DNA from: an uncultured Oscillospiraceae bacterium
GTDB taxonomy: Bacteria; Bacillota_A; Clostridia; Oscillospirales; Oscillospiraceae
Length of the DNA: 27,681 nucleotides
Direction: 5' to 3'
NCBI GenBank assembly: GCA_900762245.1
Contig: CAAFFR010000122.1
Coordinates: 1-27,681 of the forward strand
Positions 22,030 through 27,681 of this stretch are shown one piece after another. The notes below the pieces were generated by a model that ran no database searches, was not told the origin of the DNA, and was given only the letters and a program-made list of their open reading frames with translations. The position numbers and the translations under genes are program-made. Within the stretch, counting starts at the first letter, position 1. The number at the start of each line of letters is the position of its first letter.

Positions 22030-22058
22030 ATTCTAGCATAAAGATAAGTCATCCGCAA
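22030..22058 (-). promoter_or_regulatory. Promoter of the PHP/GNAT pair (TTGCGG / 17 bp / TAGAAT)
   Basis: A minus-strand -35 TTGCGG at 22053-22058 and -10 TAGAAT at 22030-22035, just past the secG terminator. Confidence 0.6.
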
Positions 22059-22072
22059 TGCTAAACAAATAC

Positions 22073-22103
22073 AAAAAGGCCACGGAATAATCCGTGGCCT
22101 TTT
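22073..22103 (-). terminator. Terminator of secG
   Basis: A 13-bp stem AAAAGGCCACGGA (22074-22086) / TCCGTGGCCTTTT (22091-22103). The minus-strand product ends in five Us. Confidence 0.92.
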
Positions 22104-22115
22104 GGAAATCTGCAA

Positions 22116-22352
22116 TTACACCAGGCTCAGGGACAGAGTCAGCAGGACCCATGCCAGAGCGATCCACTTGGTGGAAGATGCCAGCATAGCATCCAGGTTG
22201 CCCTTCTTGTTCTTGCTCAGGTAAGAATCAGAAGCACCAGCCAGAGCGCCGGACAGGCCAGCCTCCTTGCCGGACTGCAGCAGAACGACAGCGATCAGAG
22301 CGATGGAGCAGATAGCCTCCAGAATGATCAGAATGGTTTCGAGAACACCCAT
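22116..22352 (-). CDS. secG: Preprotein translocase subunit SecG
   Basis: 78 residues with two membrane helices (about 4-25 and 56-77). The SecG loop motif V-V-L-L-Q-S-G-K-E-A-G-L-S-G-A-L-A-G lies between them. SecG associates with SecYE and aids SecA-driven export. The normal FG/GGG-like end of this loop is present in variant form. ATG 22352 is preceded by GGAGGTTACTGAAA. It has its own promoter and terminator, so it is a single-gene unit downstream of prfB. Confidence 0.94.
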   Translation of the reverse strand: MGVLETILIILEAICSIALIAVVLLQSGKEAGLSGALAGASDSYLSKNKKGNLDAMLASSTKWIALAWVLLTLSLSLV

Positions 22353-22438
22353 TTTCAGTAACCTCCCTCCGCCTAAATTCGCGGAAATGCGAATGATAAA
22401 TGGCCCAAAACATACATGAGCCTCATAATAACCCGTCT

Positions 22439-22467
22439 AGTATAGCACAGCTATTTTGAAATATCAA
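22439..22467 (-). promoter_or_regulatory. Promoter of secG (TTGATA / 17 bp / TATACT)
   Basis: A minus-strand -35 TTGATA at 22462-22467 and -10 TATACT at 22439-22444. The untranslated leader (about 80 bases) contains a small hairpin ATTCGC/GCGAAT at 22377-22394. Confidence 0.75.
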
Positions 22468-22497
22468 GTGCCAAACACGGTTTTTTTACAAATTTCC

Positions 22498-23622
22498 TTA
22501 CTTCTGCACCCAGTTTCCGGTGGCAAGGCAGTTCAGGTAGCTTTCAATAAAGGGATCCAGATTTCCGTCCATAACACCGTTGACATTGGAAGTCTCGCAG
22601 CCAGTGCGGGTATCCTTGACCAGGGTGTAGGGCATGAAGACATAGTTGCGAATCTGGCTGCCCCACTCGATTTTCTGCTGAACACCCTTGATATCCGCAA
22701 TATTTGCCAGGTGCTCACGCTCACGGATCTCCACCAGCTTGGAACGCAGCATCCGCAGACAGGTTTCCTTGTTCTGGAACTGGCTTCGCTCGGTCTGGCA
22801 GGAAACCACGATGCCGGACTTGTGGATCAGACGGACCGCGGAAGAAGTCTTGTTAACCTTCTGACCGCCGGCACCGGAAGAACGGTAGACCTGCATTTCG
22901 TAATCCTCTGGACGAATCTCAAAGTCCTCGGATTCATCCTCGATCTCGGGAATGACTTCGATGGCAGAGAAAGAAGTCTGACGGCGGGCATTGGCATCAA
23001 AGGGAGACACGCGGACCAGGCGGTGGACACCGTTCTCACCCTTCAGGAAGCCATAGGCATTCTCGCCCTCCACCATGATGGATGCCGACTTCAGACCAGC
23101 TTCATCGCCTTCCTGATAGTCCAACAGTTTGTACTCGAAGCCATGGCGCTCGGCCCAGCGGGTGTACATACGATACAGCATCTGACACCAGTCCTGGGCT
23201 TCCGTGCCGCCGGCACCCGCCTGGAAGCTCATGATAGCATTGTTCTTGTCATACTTGCCAGTCAGCAGGGTCTGCAGGCGGCAGGCTTCCATTTCCGCTG
23301 TCAGCTGCTCAAAGCCTTCCTTCAGCTCTTCCAGCATGGAATCGTCGTCTTCCTCGGCAGCCATCTCGCAAATGGTCATCAGATCATCCCAAGAAGAGAG
23401 CATCTTCTCATACCGCTCCACCTTGGTTTCTGCCTGCTTGGTCTTCACCACGATCTTCTGGCTCTTGTCGGGATCATCCCAAAAGCCAGGAGCCTCCTGC
23501 ATAGCGTGCAGTCTCTCCAGCTCGTTCTTCAGTCCCTCGAGATTCAAAGATGCCGCCAGACCCTCCAGCGCAGGGCGGCTGTCATTCAGCTTCTGCTTAT
23601 AAACATCAAATTCAATATTCAT
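22498..23622 (-). CDS. prfB: Peptide chain release factor 2 (RF2), encoded in a single frame
   Basis: 374 residues, full length. RF2 recognises UGA/UAA and triggers peptide release. The stop-recognition tripeptide S-P-F lies in R-V-S-P-F-D-A-N-A-R-R-Q-T-S-F, and the catalytic G-G-Q in S-S-G-A-G-G-Q-K-V-N, where Lys replaces the usual His after GGQ. N-terminal helices (to about 110) are continuous with the rest. The usual +1 programmed frameshift after about codon 25 is therefore not needed. The start is ATG 23622; the upstream site is weak (GAGTG). An in-frame GTG at 23634 has no better site. Confidence 0.93.
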   Translation of the reverse strand: MNIEFDVYKQKLNDSRPALEGLAASLNLEGLKNELERLHAMQEAPGFWDDPDKSQKIVVKTKQAETKVERYEKMLSSWDDLMTICEMAAEEDDDSMLEELKEGFEQLTAEMEACRLQTLLTGKYDKNNAIMSFQAGAGGTEAQDWCQMLYRMYTRWAERHGFEYKLLDYQEGDEAGLKSASIMVEGENAYGFLKGENGVHRLVRVSPFDANARRQTSFSAIEVIPEIEDESEDFEIRPEDYEMQVYRSSGAGGQKVNKTSSAVRLIHKSGIVVSCQTERSQFQNKETCLRMLRSKLVEIREREHLANIADIKGVQQKIEWGSQIRNYVFMPYTLVKDTRTGCETSNVNGVMDGNLDPFIESYLNCLATGNWVQK

Positions 23623-23750
23623 AACAAAATACACTCATTTCGTAAAGTTTGCACAATTCAATTTATTATAACAGAAGCAACGGGTTCTGTAAAGGGGAAA
23701 ATCAAAAATATCCCCCTTATAAATTGTGAAATCCTACAGGGCATTCATTC

Positions 23751-23790
23751 AAAAAGCACACATTTGCCCAACGACAAATGTGTGCTTTTT
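23751..23790 (-). terminator. Terminator of tRNA-Arg
   Basis: A perfect 16-bp stem AAAAAGCACACATTTG (23751-23766) / CAAATGTGTGCTTTTT (23775-23790), immediately after the tRNA 3' end on the minus strand. Confidence 0.93.
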
Positions 23791-23791
23791 A

Positions 23792-23868
23792 TGGCACCCC
23801 CGGCGAGACTCGAACTCACTACCTTACGCTTAGGAGGCGTACGCTCTATCCTGGTGAGCTACGGAGGC
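23792..23868 (-). tRNA. tRNA-Arg (anticodon CCT)
   Basis: 77 bases with an encoded CCA end. Acceptor stem GCCTCCG pairs with CGGGGGT (with G-U pairs). The anticodon stem ACGC/GCGT encloses the loop CTCCTAA, giving anticodon CCT, which reads AGG arginine codons. The T-loop GTTCGAGTC is standard. The 335-base interval 23635-23969 holds only this gene with its promoter and terminator. Confidence 0.96.
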
Positions 23869-23887
23869 ATATCCAATTCGCTCACTT

Positions 23888-23916
23888 ATTTTACCCAGAA
23901 AAAGACTGTCTGTCAA
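23888..23916 (-). promoter_or_regulatory. Promoter of tRNA-Arg (TTGACA / 17 bp / TAAAAT)
   Basis: A perfect -35 TTGACA (23911-23916) and TAAAAT (23888-23893) on the minus strand, about 20 bases before the mature 5' end. Confidence 0.85.
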
Positions 23917-23969
23917 GGAAAAATCTTTCTCTTTAAAGAACCAGAGCTGTTTTACATACCGAATCCTGT

Positions 23970-24446
23970 TTACTCGTTTTCCGTTCTAATTGTGAACACA
24001 TCAGGAAGATGAAAAATATCCTTTTTTAAAAATAACGGATAAAAGTATTCGTCCTTCAATCTGTCAAAAGCCAGCCATTCAAAGGTATGTGTACGGTAAT
24101 CTTCTCTCGTGGTAAAGTGTTCCCCCCTAGACAGCAAATCAGTATCAGATATGTCCATTAGGAAATAAACACATAGTTCATGATAACGCAGATGGTCTAC
24201 ATCTTCTGTAAAAAATGCCTGATTCAGCCAAAGCGGACGTACAATCCTGGGGGTAACACCCAATTCTTCCTGAACCTCCCGAATAACCGCCATTTCTGCC
24301 GTTTCCCCAAGTGCAACTCTTCCGCCTGGCAGATAGTAATATGGCGACCGGTCATCGTGCATTGCCAAGATTTTTCCTTCCGAAATTATCATGGCACACA
24401 CTCTATAATTGAATTTTTCGTCGCCTGATTTGAAGGTTATATCCAT
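23970..24446 (-). CDS. NUDIX hydrolase
   Basis: 158 residues. The Nudix box G-G-R-V-A-L-G-E-T-A-E-M-A-V-I-R-E-V-Q-E-E-L-G-V (41-64) is intact, including the R-E-x-x-E-E metal-binding core. Nudix enzymes cleave nucleoside diphosphates linked to another group; the substrate cannot be told here. The C-terminal half (H-E-L-C-V-Y-F-L, F-E-W-L-A-F-D-R-L) is typical of ADP-ribose/dNTP-type members. I prefer ATG 24446 because ACGGAGATAAAA precedes it. ATG 24461 is in frame but has no site. Confidence 0.88.
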   Translation of the reverse strand: MDITFKSGDEKFNYRVCAMIISEGKILAMHDDRSPYYYLPGGRVALGETAEMAVIREVQEELGVTPRIVRPLWLNQAFFTEDVDHLRYHELCVYFLMDISDTDLLSRGEHFTTREDYRTHTFEWLAFDRLKDEYFYPLFLKKDIFHLPDVFTIRTENE

Positions 24447-24515
24447 TTTTATCTCCGTCATAGTAGAGTTTGTTGTTTTATTGATATTTCTTCAAAAACA
24501 CACAAAATGCAAGAG

Positions 24516-24545
24516 CAGGAACAACAGCCACAGCTATTGTTCCTG
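24516..24545 (-). terminator. Hairpin downstream of pdxY
   Basis: CAGGAACAA (24516-24524) pairs with TTGTTCCTG (24537-24545), with an inner AGC/GCT extension. The tail is modestly T-rich on the minus strand, just after the pdxY stop. Confidence 0.6.
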
Positions 24546-24561
24546 TCTATAAACACACGTC

Positions 24562-25386
24562 TTATGCTTCCAGCATCCGTATCAGGTCCAGAAGTGCTGC
24601 TTCAAATTTTACGCCATACCAGTGGGCCGGGTTTTCCTGCGTATATCCGATAGCCTTGCAGACAAAATCCGCAGCAATCCTGGATGCTTCCAGCTTGCTC
24701 TTCCCCTGCATCAGCGCGCCGGTAAAGGCAGCAGCAAACATATCGCCTGTGCCGTGGTAGCTTTTTCCGACCCGAGCATGAGAATAATATTGCATGGACT
24801 CCCCTTCCCGGATGACGATGCCGGTCTGGCCTTCCTGGCAGCCTGCACCTGTGAGAATAACGCAGGGATGATTCAGCTTCATCAGAAGTTCTTCCACATA
24901 TTCCTCCGTCAAATTCTCCCGATAAGGCATCCCCGCAAACATGGCCGCTTCCGTAGTATTGGGCAGAATCACATCCGCCTTTCGGCACAGTCCCTCCATG
25001 GCTTCCGCATAGGTTCCATCAAAGCCGGAATACAGCTTGCCATGGTCCGCCATTGCCGGGTCCACGATACTCACGCCATTGGGGGCCAACAGTTCTTCAA
25101 AAATTCCAGATACCGTTTCCACTGCTGGCACGCTTCCAAGATATCCCACCAGGATGGCATCAAAAGTGATACCGTTATCCTTCCAATGATGCCACATGCC
25201 ATCCAGCAGATCATCAAAATGGACTACTGCAGGCTTTCCAAAGCCGCCGGTATGGGTAGAAAGCAGAGCCGTTGGCAAAATACAGGTCTCATGGCCGCAA
25301 GCCGAGAGAATCGGCAGCGCTACCGTCATGGAACACTGCCCAACACACGAAATATCCTGAACTGTCAGGATTCGTTTATATGCCAT
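24562..25386 (-). CDS. pdxY: Pyridoxamine/pyridoxal kinase (PdxY-like)
   Basis: 274 residues. The substrate-side motif D-I-S-C-V-G-Q-C-S-M (11-20) and L-P-T-A-L-L-S-T-H-T-G-G-F (37-49) are typical of vitamin B6 kinases, as is the catalytic G-T-G-D (212-215, Asp215). The enzyme phosphorylates pyridoxal, pyridoxamine or pyridoxine with ATP in the B6 salvage pathway. Its ATG (25384-25386) begins at the base next to the stop codon of the upstream PfkB-family kinase, so the two are translationally coupled. The exact B6 vitamer, and whether it also takes hydroxymethylpyrimidine, cannot be read from sequence. Confidence 0.88.
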   Translation of the reverse strand: MAYKRILTVQDISCVGQCSMTVALPILSACGHETCILPTALLSTHTGGFGKPAVVHFDDLLDGMWHHWKDNGITFDAILVGYLGSVPAVETVSGIFEELLAPNGVSIVDPAMADHGKLYSGFDGTYAEAMEGLCRKADVILPNTTEAAMFAGMPYRENLTEEYVEELLMKLNHPCVILTGAGCQEGQTGIVIREGESMQYYSHARVGKSYHGTGDMFAAAFTGALMQGKSKLEASRIAADFVCKAIGYTQENPAHWYGVKFEAALLDLIRMLEA

Positions 25387-26319
25387 TTAATCCTCCACAT
25401 CTATATCCAGTCCCAACTCCCTGGGCAGGAACCGGGGACAGACACTTTCCGTAGTAACGATGACAGATGCCGCCAGCATGGCACCGATATCACAGGCTTC
25501 CTTCAGCGTCTTACCATAGGTCAGGCCGATGGCTGCACCGGCGCAGAAGGAATCACCGGCACCGGTGGTATCCTTGACCTCCACCTTTCTGGCAGGACAG
25601 AAGCCCTTATCTCCGTGCATATCCGCATAGACGGCACCCTCGCCACCCATGGTGACGATCATGCTGGGGATCTGGGCAGCTTTGACTTTTTCAGAGAGTA
25701 TGCCCGCCATTTCCCCGGGAGTTTTGCCGGTATAGTCATCAAAGAACAGGATACCTGCCTCCTGAATATTGCAGACAAAGCACTCAATGGACTGCAGGAA
25801 ATCCCGGCGTTCCATGGCAATACTCATATTCGCAACTACTGCATAGACCCGCTTATTATACTTTTTTGCCAGCTTAAATACCCGCTTGACAATTTCCTTG
25901 TCAATATCAATCTCCAGAATCACACTGTCGCAATTGGCAACAATCTCATCCCCGTACTGCTCCAGAATATCCACAATGGGCATCAGATTCGGACGTTTTG
26001 AGATAGACGCTACCACATCGCCGTCATTGTCAAACACAGCAAGCCATGTCCCCATTCCATCCCGCGTTGCCCGGATATAATCGGTATTCACCTTATGGTT
26101 TTTTAATTTCTTAACAACATCGGCACCGGTTCCGCTCTCATCCACCAGACTGATCAGTGTCGGACGAAGCTCACAGTTCGCCACATCTTCTGCCACATTT
26201 CGTGCCACTCCGCCATGGACCTGCTCCACTCTGCCCCGGTTTCTTCCGGTAGGAATAAAGGTATCCTCCGGATATCCTTTAATATCCACAAATACAGCAC
26301 CGACAACTACAATACCCAT
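25387..26319 (-). CDS. PfkB-family (ribokinase-like) sugar or nucleoside kinase
   Basis: 310 residues. The N-terminal G-I-V-V-V-G-A-V-F-V-D-I-K-G and G-G-V-A-R-N-V-A-E-D-V-A (36-47) form the sugar-binding side. D-T-T-G-A-G-D-S-F at 250-258 is PfkB signature 2 with the catalytic base Asp256. The G-G-V-x-R-N-x-A-E pattern resembles pseudouridine kinase (PsuK) and related nucleoside kinases more than fructokinase, but the substrate is unproven and no pseudouridylate glycosidase is next to it. ATG 26319 has GGAGGAG upstream. In-frame codons to 26370 lie in the promoter. It is the first gene of a two-kinase transcript with pdxY. Confidence 0.85.
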   Translation of the reverse strand: MGIVVVGAVFVDIKGYPEDTFIPTGRNRGRVEQVHGGVARNVAEDVANCELRPTLISLVDESGTGADVVKKLKNHKVNTDYIRATRDGMGTWLAVFDNDGDVVASISKRPNLMPIVDILEQYGDEIVANCDSVILEIDIDKEIVKRVFKLAKKYNKRVYAVVANMSIAMERRDFLQSIECFVCNIQEAGILFFDDYTGKTPGEMAGILSEKVKAAQIPSMIVTMGGEGAVYADMHGDKGFCPARKVEVKDTTGAGDSFCAGAAIGLTYGKTLKEACDIGAMLAASVIVTTESVCPRFLPRELGLDIDVED

Positions 26320-26349
26320 AAAAGCTCCTCCGTTCTCAATATTTTCAAT

Positions 26350-26377
26350 ATTATACCACACAATCGCCAAATTGCAA
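26350..26377 (-). promoter_or_regulatory. Promoter of the two-kinase transcript (TTGCAA / 16 bp / TATAAT)
   Basis: -35 TTGCAA at 26372-26377 and -10 TATAAT at 26350-26355 on the minus strand. Confidence 0.75.
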
Positions 26378-26447
26378 CAAAAACAGTGCTTCCCGTGGGT
26401 ATGTTGTTGTTACATCGACAAATTTTGAAAATAACCACAAGAAAATC

Positions 26448-26476
26448 TTGCACTGTAAAAAAAATAGGGTTATAAT
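26448..26476 (+). promoter_or_regulatory. Promoter of the GMP synthase gene (TTGCAC / 17 bp / TATAAT)
   Basis: -35 TTGCAC at 26448-26453 and a perfect -10 TATAAT at 26471-26476. The leader is about 45 bases, too short for a purine riboswitch. Confidence 0.8.
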
Positions 26477-26527
26477 ATTTCCATCAAACCTGCAACCCAT
26501 TTTGATTTTAAACTGGAGGGTAATTTT

Positions 26528-27529
26528 ATGTCTAGCAATGTACGTCCCGCATCCATGGAGCGTATCACCAATTTTGAGCTTGCTCAGAAGTTCATTGACG
26601 AGCAGGTCGCTGAAGTGCGTGCTCAGGTTGGCGACAAGAAGGTCCTGTTGGCCTTGTCCGGCGGTGTTGATTCCTCTGTGGTTGCTGCTCTGCTGATCAA
26701 GGCTATCGGCAAGCAGCTGGTCTGTGTCCATGTCAATCACGGTCTGATGCGTAAGAACGAATCCGAAAGCGTCATCAAGATGTTCAAAGACGGTTTGGAT
26801 GCAAACCTGATCTATGTGGATGCTACCGACCATTTCCTGAATCTTCTGGCAGGTGTCTCCGATCCCGAGCGTAAGCGCAAAATCATTGGCAAGGAATTCA
26901 TCACTGTTTTCGCTGACGAAGCCCGCAAGCTGGAGGGTATTGAGTTCCTGGCTCAGGGTACTATTTACCCCGACATTCTGGAGTCTATCAAGGCTGCCGA
27001 AGGTAAGAAGGCTGTTAAGTCTCACCACAACGTTGGCGGCCTGCCCGAGGATCTGCAGTTCGAGCTGGTTGAGCCCATCAAGCTGCTGTTCAAGGATGAA
27101 GTCCGTGTTGTCGGCGAAGCTCTGGGTCTGCCCCATGCTATGGTTTACCGTCAGCCCTTCCCCGGCCCCGGCCTGGGTGTCCGCTGCCTGGGTGCCATTA
27201 CCCGTGACCGTCTGAACGCTCTGCGAGAGGCCGATGCTATTCTGCGCGAAGAATTCGAGAAGAACGGACTGAGTGAAAAGGTCTGGCAGTATTTCATCGC
27301 TGTGCCTGATATCAAGAGCGTCGGTGTCAAGGACGAAAGCCGCTACGAAGGCTGGCCTGCTATCATCCGTGCTGTCAATACCAAAGATGCCATGTCCGCC
27401 ACCATTGAGGAAATCCCCTATGCTCTGCTGCATCACATCACCTATCGCATCACTCACGAAGTCGAAGGCATCAACCGAGTCCTGATGGACCTCACACCTA
27501 AGCCCATCGGTACCATCGAGTGGGAATAA
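26528..27529 (+). CDS. guaA: GMP synthase, ATP-pyrophosphatase subunit only (no glutaminase domain)
   Basis: 333 residues. The P-loop S-G-G-V-D-S-S is at 44-50. Further GuaA blocks are H-V-N-H-G-L-M-R, A-Q-G-T-I-Y-P-D-I-L-E-S, S-H-H-N-V-G-G-L-P, the dimerisation region beginning F-P-G-P-G-L-G-V-R-C-L-G, and the C-terminal K-P-I-G-T-I-E-W-E. It adenylates XMP and aminates it to GMP. Bacterial GuaA is normally about 510-525 residues because a class I glutamine amidotransferase precedes this part; here that part is absent. ATG 26528 has GGAGG 8 bases upstream and a strong promoter before it, so the short form is the real start, not a truncation by the window. Ammonia must come from a separate subunit (archaeal GuaAa type) or from solution. 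Codon bias suggests high expression. Confidence 0.93.
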   Translation: MSSNVRPASMERITNFELAQKFIDEQVAEVRAQVGDKKVLLALSGGVDSSVVAALLIKAIGKQLVCVHVNHGLMRKNESESVIKMFKDGLDANLIYVDATDHFLNLLAGVSDPERKRKIIGKEFITVFADEARKLEGIEFLAQGTIYPDILESIKAAEGKKAVKSHHNVGGLPEDLQFELVEPIKLLFKDEVRVVGEALGLPHAMVYRQPFPGPGLGVRCLGAITRDRLNALREADAILREEFEKNGLSEKVWQYFIAVPDIKSVGVKDESRYEGWPAIIRAVNTKDAMSATIEEIPYALLHHITYRITHEVEGINRVLMDLTPKPIGTIEWE

Positions 27530-27584
27530 GCCTTTTATTAATGTGCTTGCAAAACTGATTTTCGCTGAAAAGGCATAAATTTTT
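27530..27584 (+). terminator. Possible first terminator or leader hairpin after guaA
   Basis: GCCTTTT (27530-27536) can pair with AAAAGGC (27568-27574), followed by a T-rich tail. The loop is long (31 bases), so it is much weaker than the next hairpin. Confidence 0.35.
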
Positions 27585-27592
27585 TCGCTAGA

Positions 27593-27631
27593 TAGACCTT
27601 GAAGGATTTTTCCTTTGAGGTCTATTTTTTT
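27593..27631 (+). terminator. Terminator of guaA
   Basis: A 13-bp stem with two G-U pairs, TAGACCTTGAAGG (27593-27605) / CCTTTGAGGTCTA (27612-27624), then seven Ts. No gene is visible in the last 50 bases of the window. Confidence 0.9.
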
Positions 27632-27681
27632 ACGCAAAGCACGGTGAAACCTTGAGTTGTTGAGACTATATGTTATGAAAC

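Noticed and set aside
22456..24012. 518-codon plus-strand open frame across prfB and the tRNA
   Set aside because: It spans a tRNA gene and a terminator and is antisense to prfB.
26351..27637. 428-codon minus-strand open frame opposite guaA
   Set aside because: Mirror of guaA; it runs through the guaA terminator and promoter.
1..27681. CRISPR arrays, prophage, insertion sequences, toxin-antitoxin or defence islands
   Set aside because: No direct-repeat arrays, transposase, integrase or phage genes could be seen; gene content is core and accessory metabolic.

Overview
The window looks like part of a low-to-mid GC Firmicute chromosome, most probably a member of the class Clostridia close to Oscillospiraceae/Ruminococcaceae. 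The reasons are strong AGGAGG-type ribosome binding sites, frequent GTG and TTG starts, a group II ECF transporter module beside truA, a ClpE-type unfoldase with an N-terminal zinc finger, a DUF1292 protein, a Firmicute-type 6S RNA, and two sporulation-flavoured genes (an orphan Spo0A C-terminal domain and a BofC-C-like small protein). The family placement is inference. There is no phage, CRISPR array, insertion sequence or resistance island. Most of the window is ordinary housekeeping DNA with a few unusual proteins.

Layout. 1-79 is the start of an Xre-type regulator that runs off the left edge. 274-1041 is a small ferrous-iron locus on the minus strand: feoA followed by two tiny membrane-anchored Cys-rich proteins, with no feoB in the window and two TTAG-N6-CTAA inverted repeats in front of the coding regions. 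1038-1334 is a GIY-YIG protein. 1386-3324 is a coupled pair, nicotinate phosphoribosyltransferase plus a six-helix membrane protein. Divergent from it, 3510-4229 is a plus-strand pair: a FlK-like thioesterase and an unrecognised partner. 4405-5148 is a divergent regulator pair (orphan Spo0A_C domain / Cro-C1 protein). 5208-6600 holds uridine phosphorylase and a membrane-anchored Xre regulator. 6729-9023 is the ClpE-like ATPase.

9235-13548 is a minus-strand operon: a COG1092 methyltransferase, ecfA1, ecfA2, ecfT and truA. Two repeat-like inverted-repeat elements lie in and beside it. 13591-16338 is a class A penicillin-binding protein with a four-cysteine zinc-ribbon-like insertion. 16493-19155 runs on the plus strand: BofC-C-like protein, DUF1292 protein, 6S RNA and a membrane foldase with a duplicated parvulin domain. 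19245-23622 is minus strand: pepD, a PHP phosphatase/GNAT pair, secG and a prfB that needs no frameshift. 23792-23868 is tRNA-Arg(CCT). 23970-26319 carries a NUDIX hydrolase and two adjacent ribokinase-family kinases. The window closes with a plus-strand GMP synthase that has only the ATP-pyrophosphatase half.

Themes are cofactor and nucleotide salvage (NAD, vitamin B6, uridine, GMP, ECF vitamin uptake), protein export and quality control at the envelope (SecG, PpiC foldase, PBP1A, ClpE) and translation (TruA, rRNA methyltransferase-like enzyme, RF2, tRNA-Arg). I found no complete undescribed system. The best leads are the feoB-less iron locus with paired operators, the orphan Spo0A_C regulator, the zinc-ribbon PBP1A, the tandem-parvulin foldase and the half-length GMP synthase.
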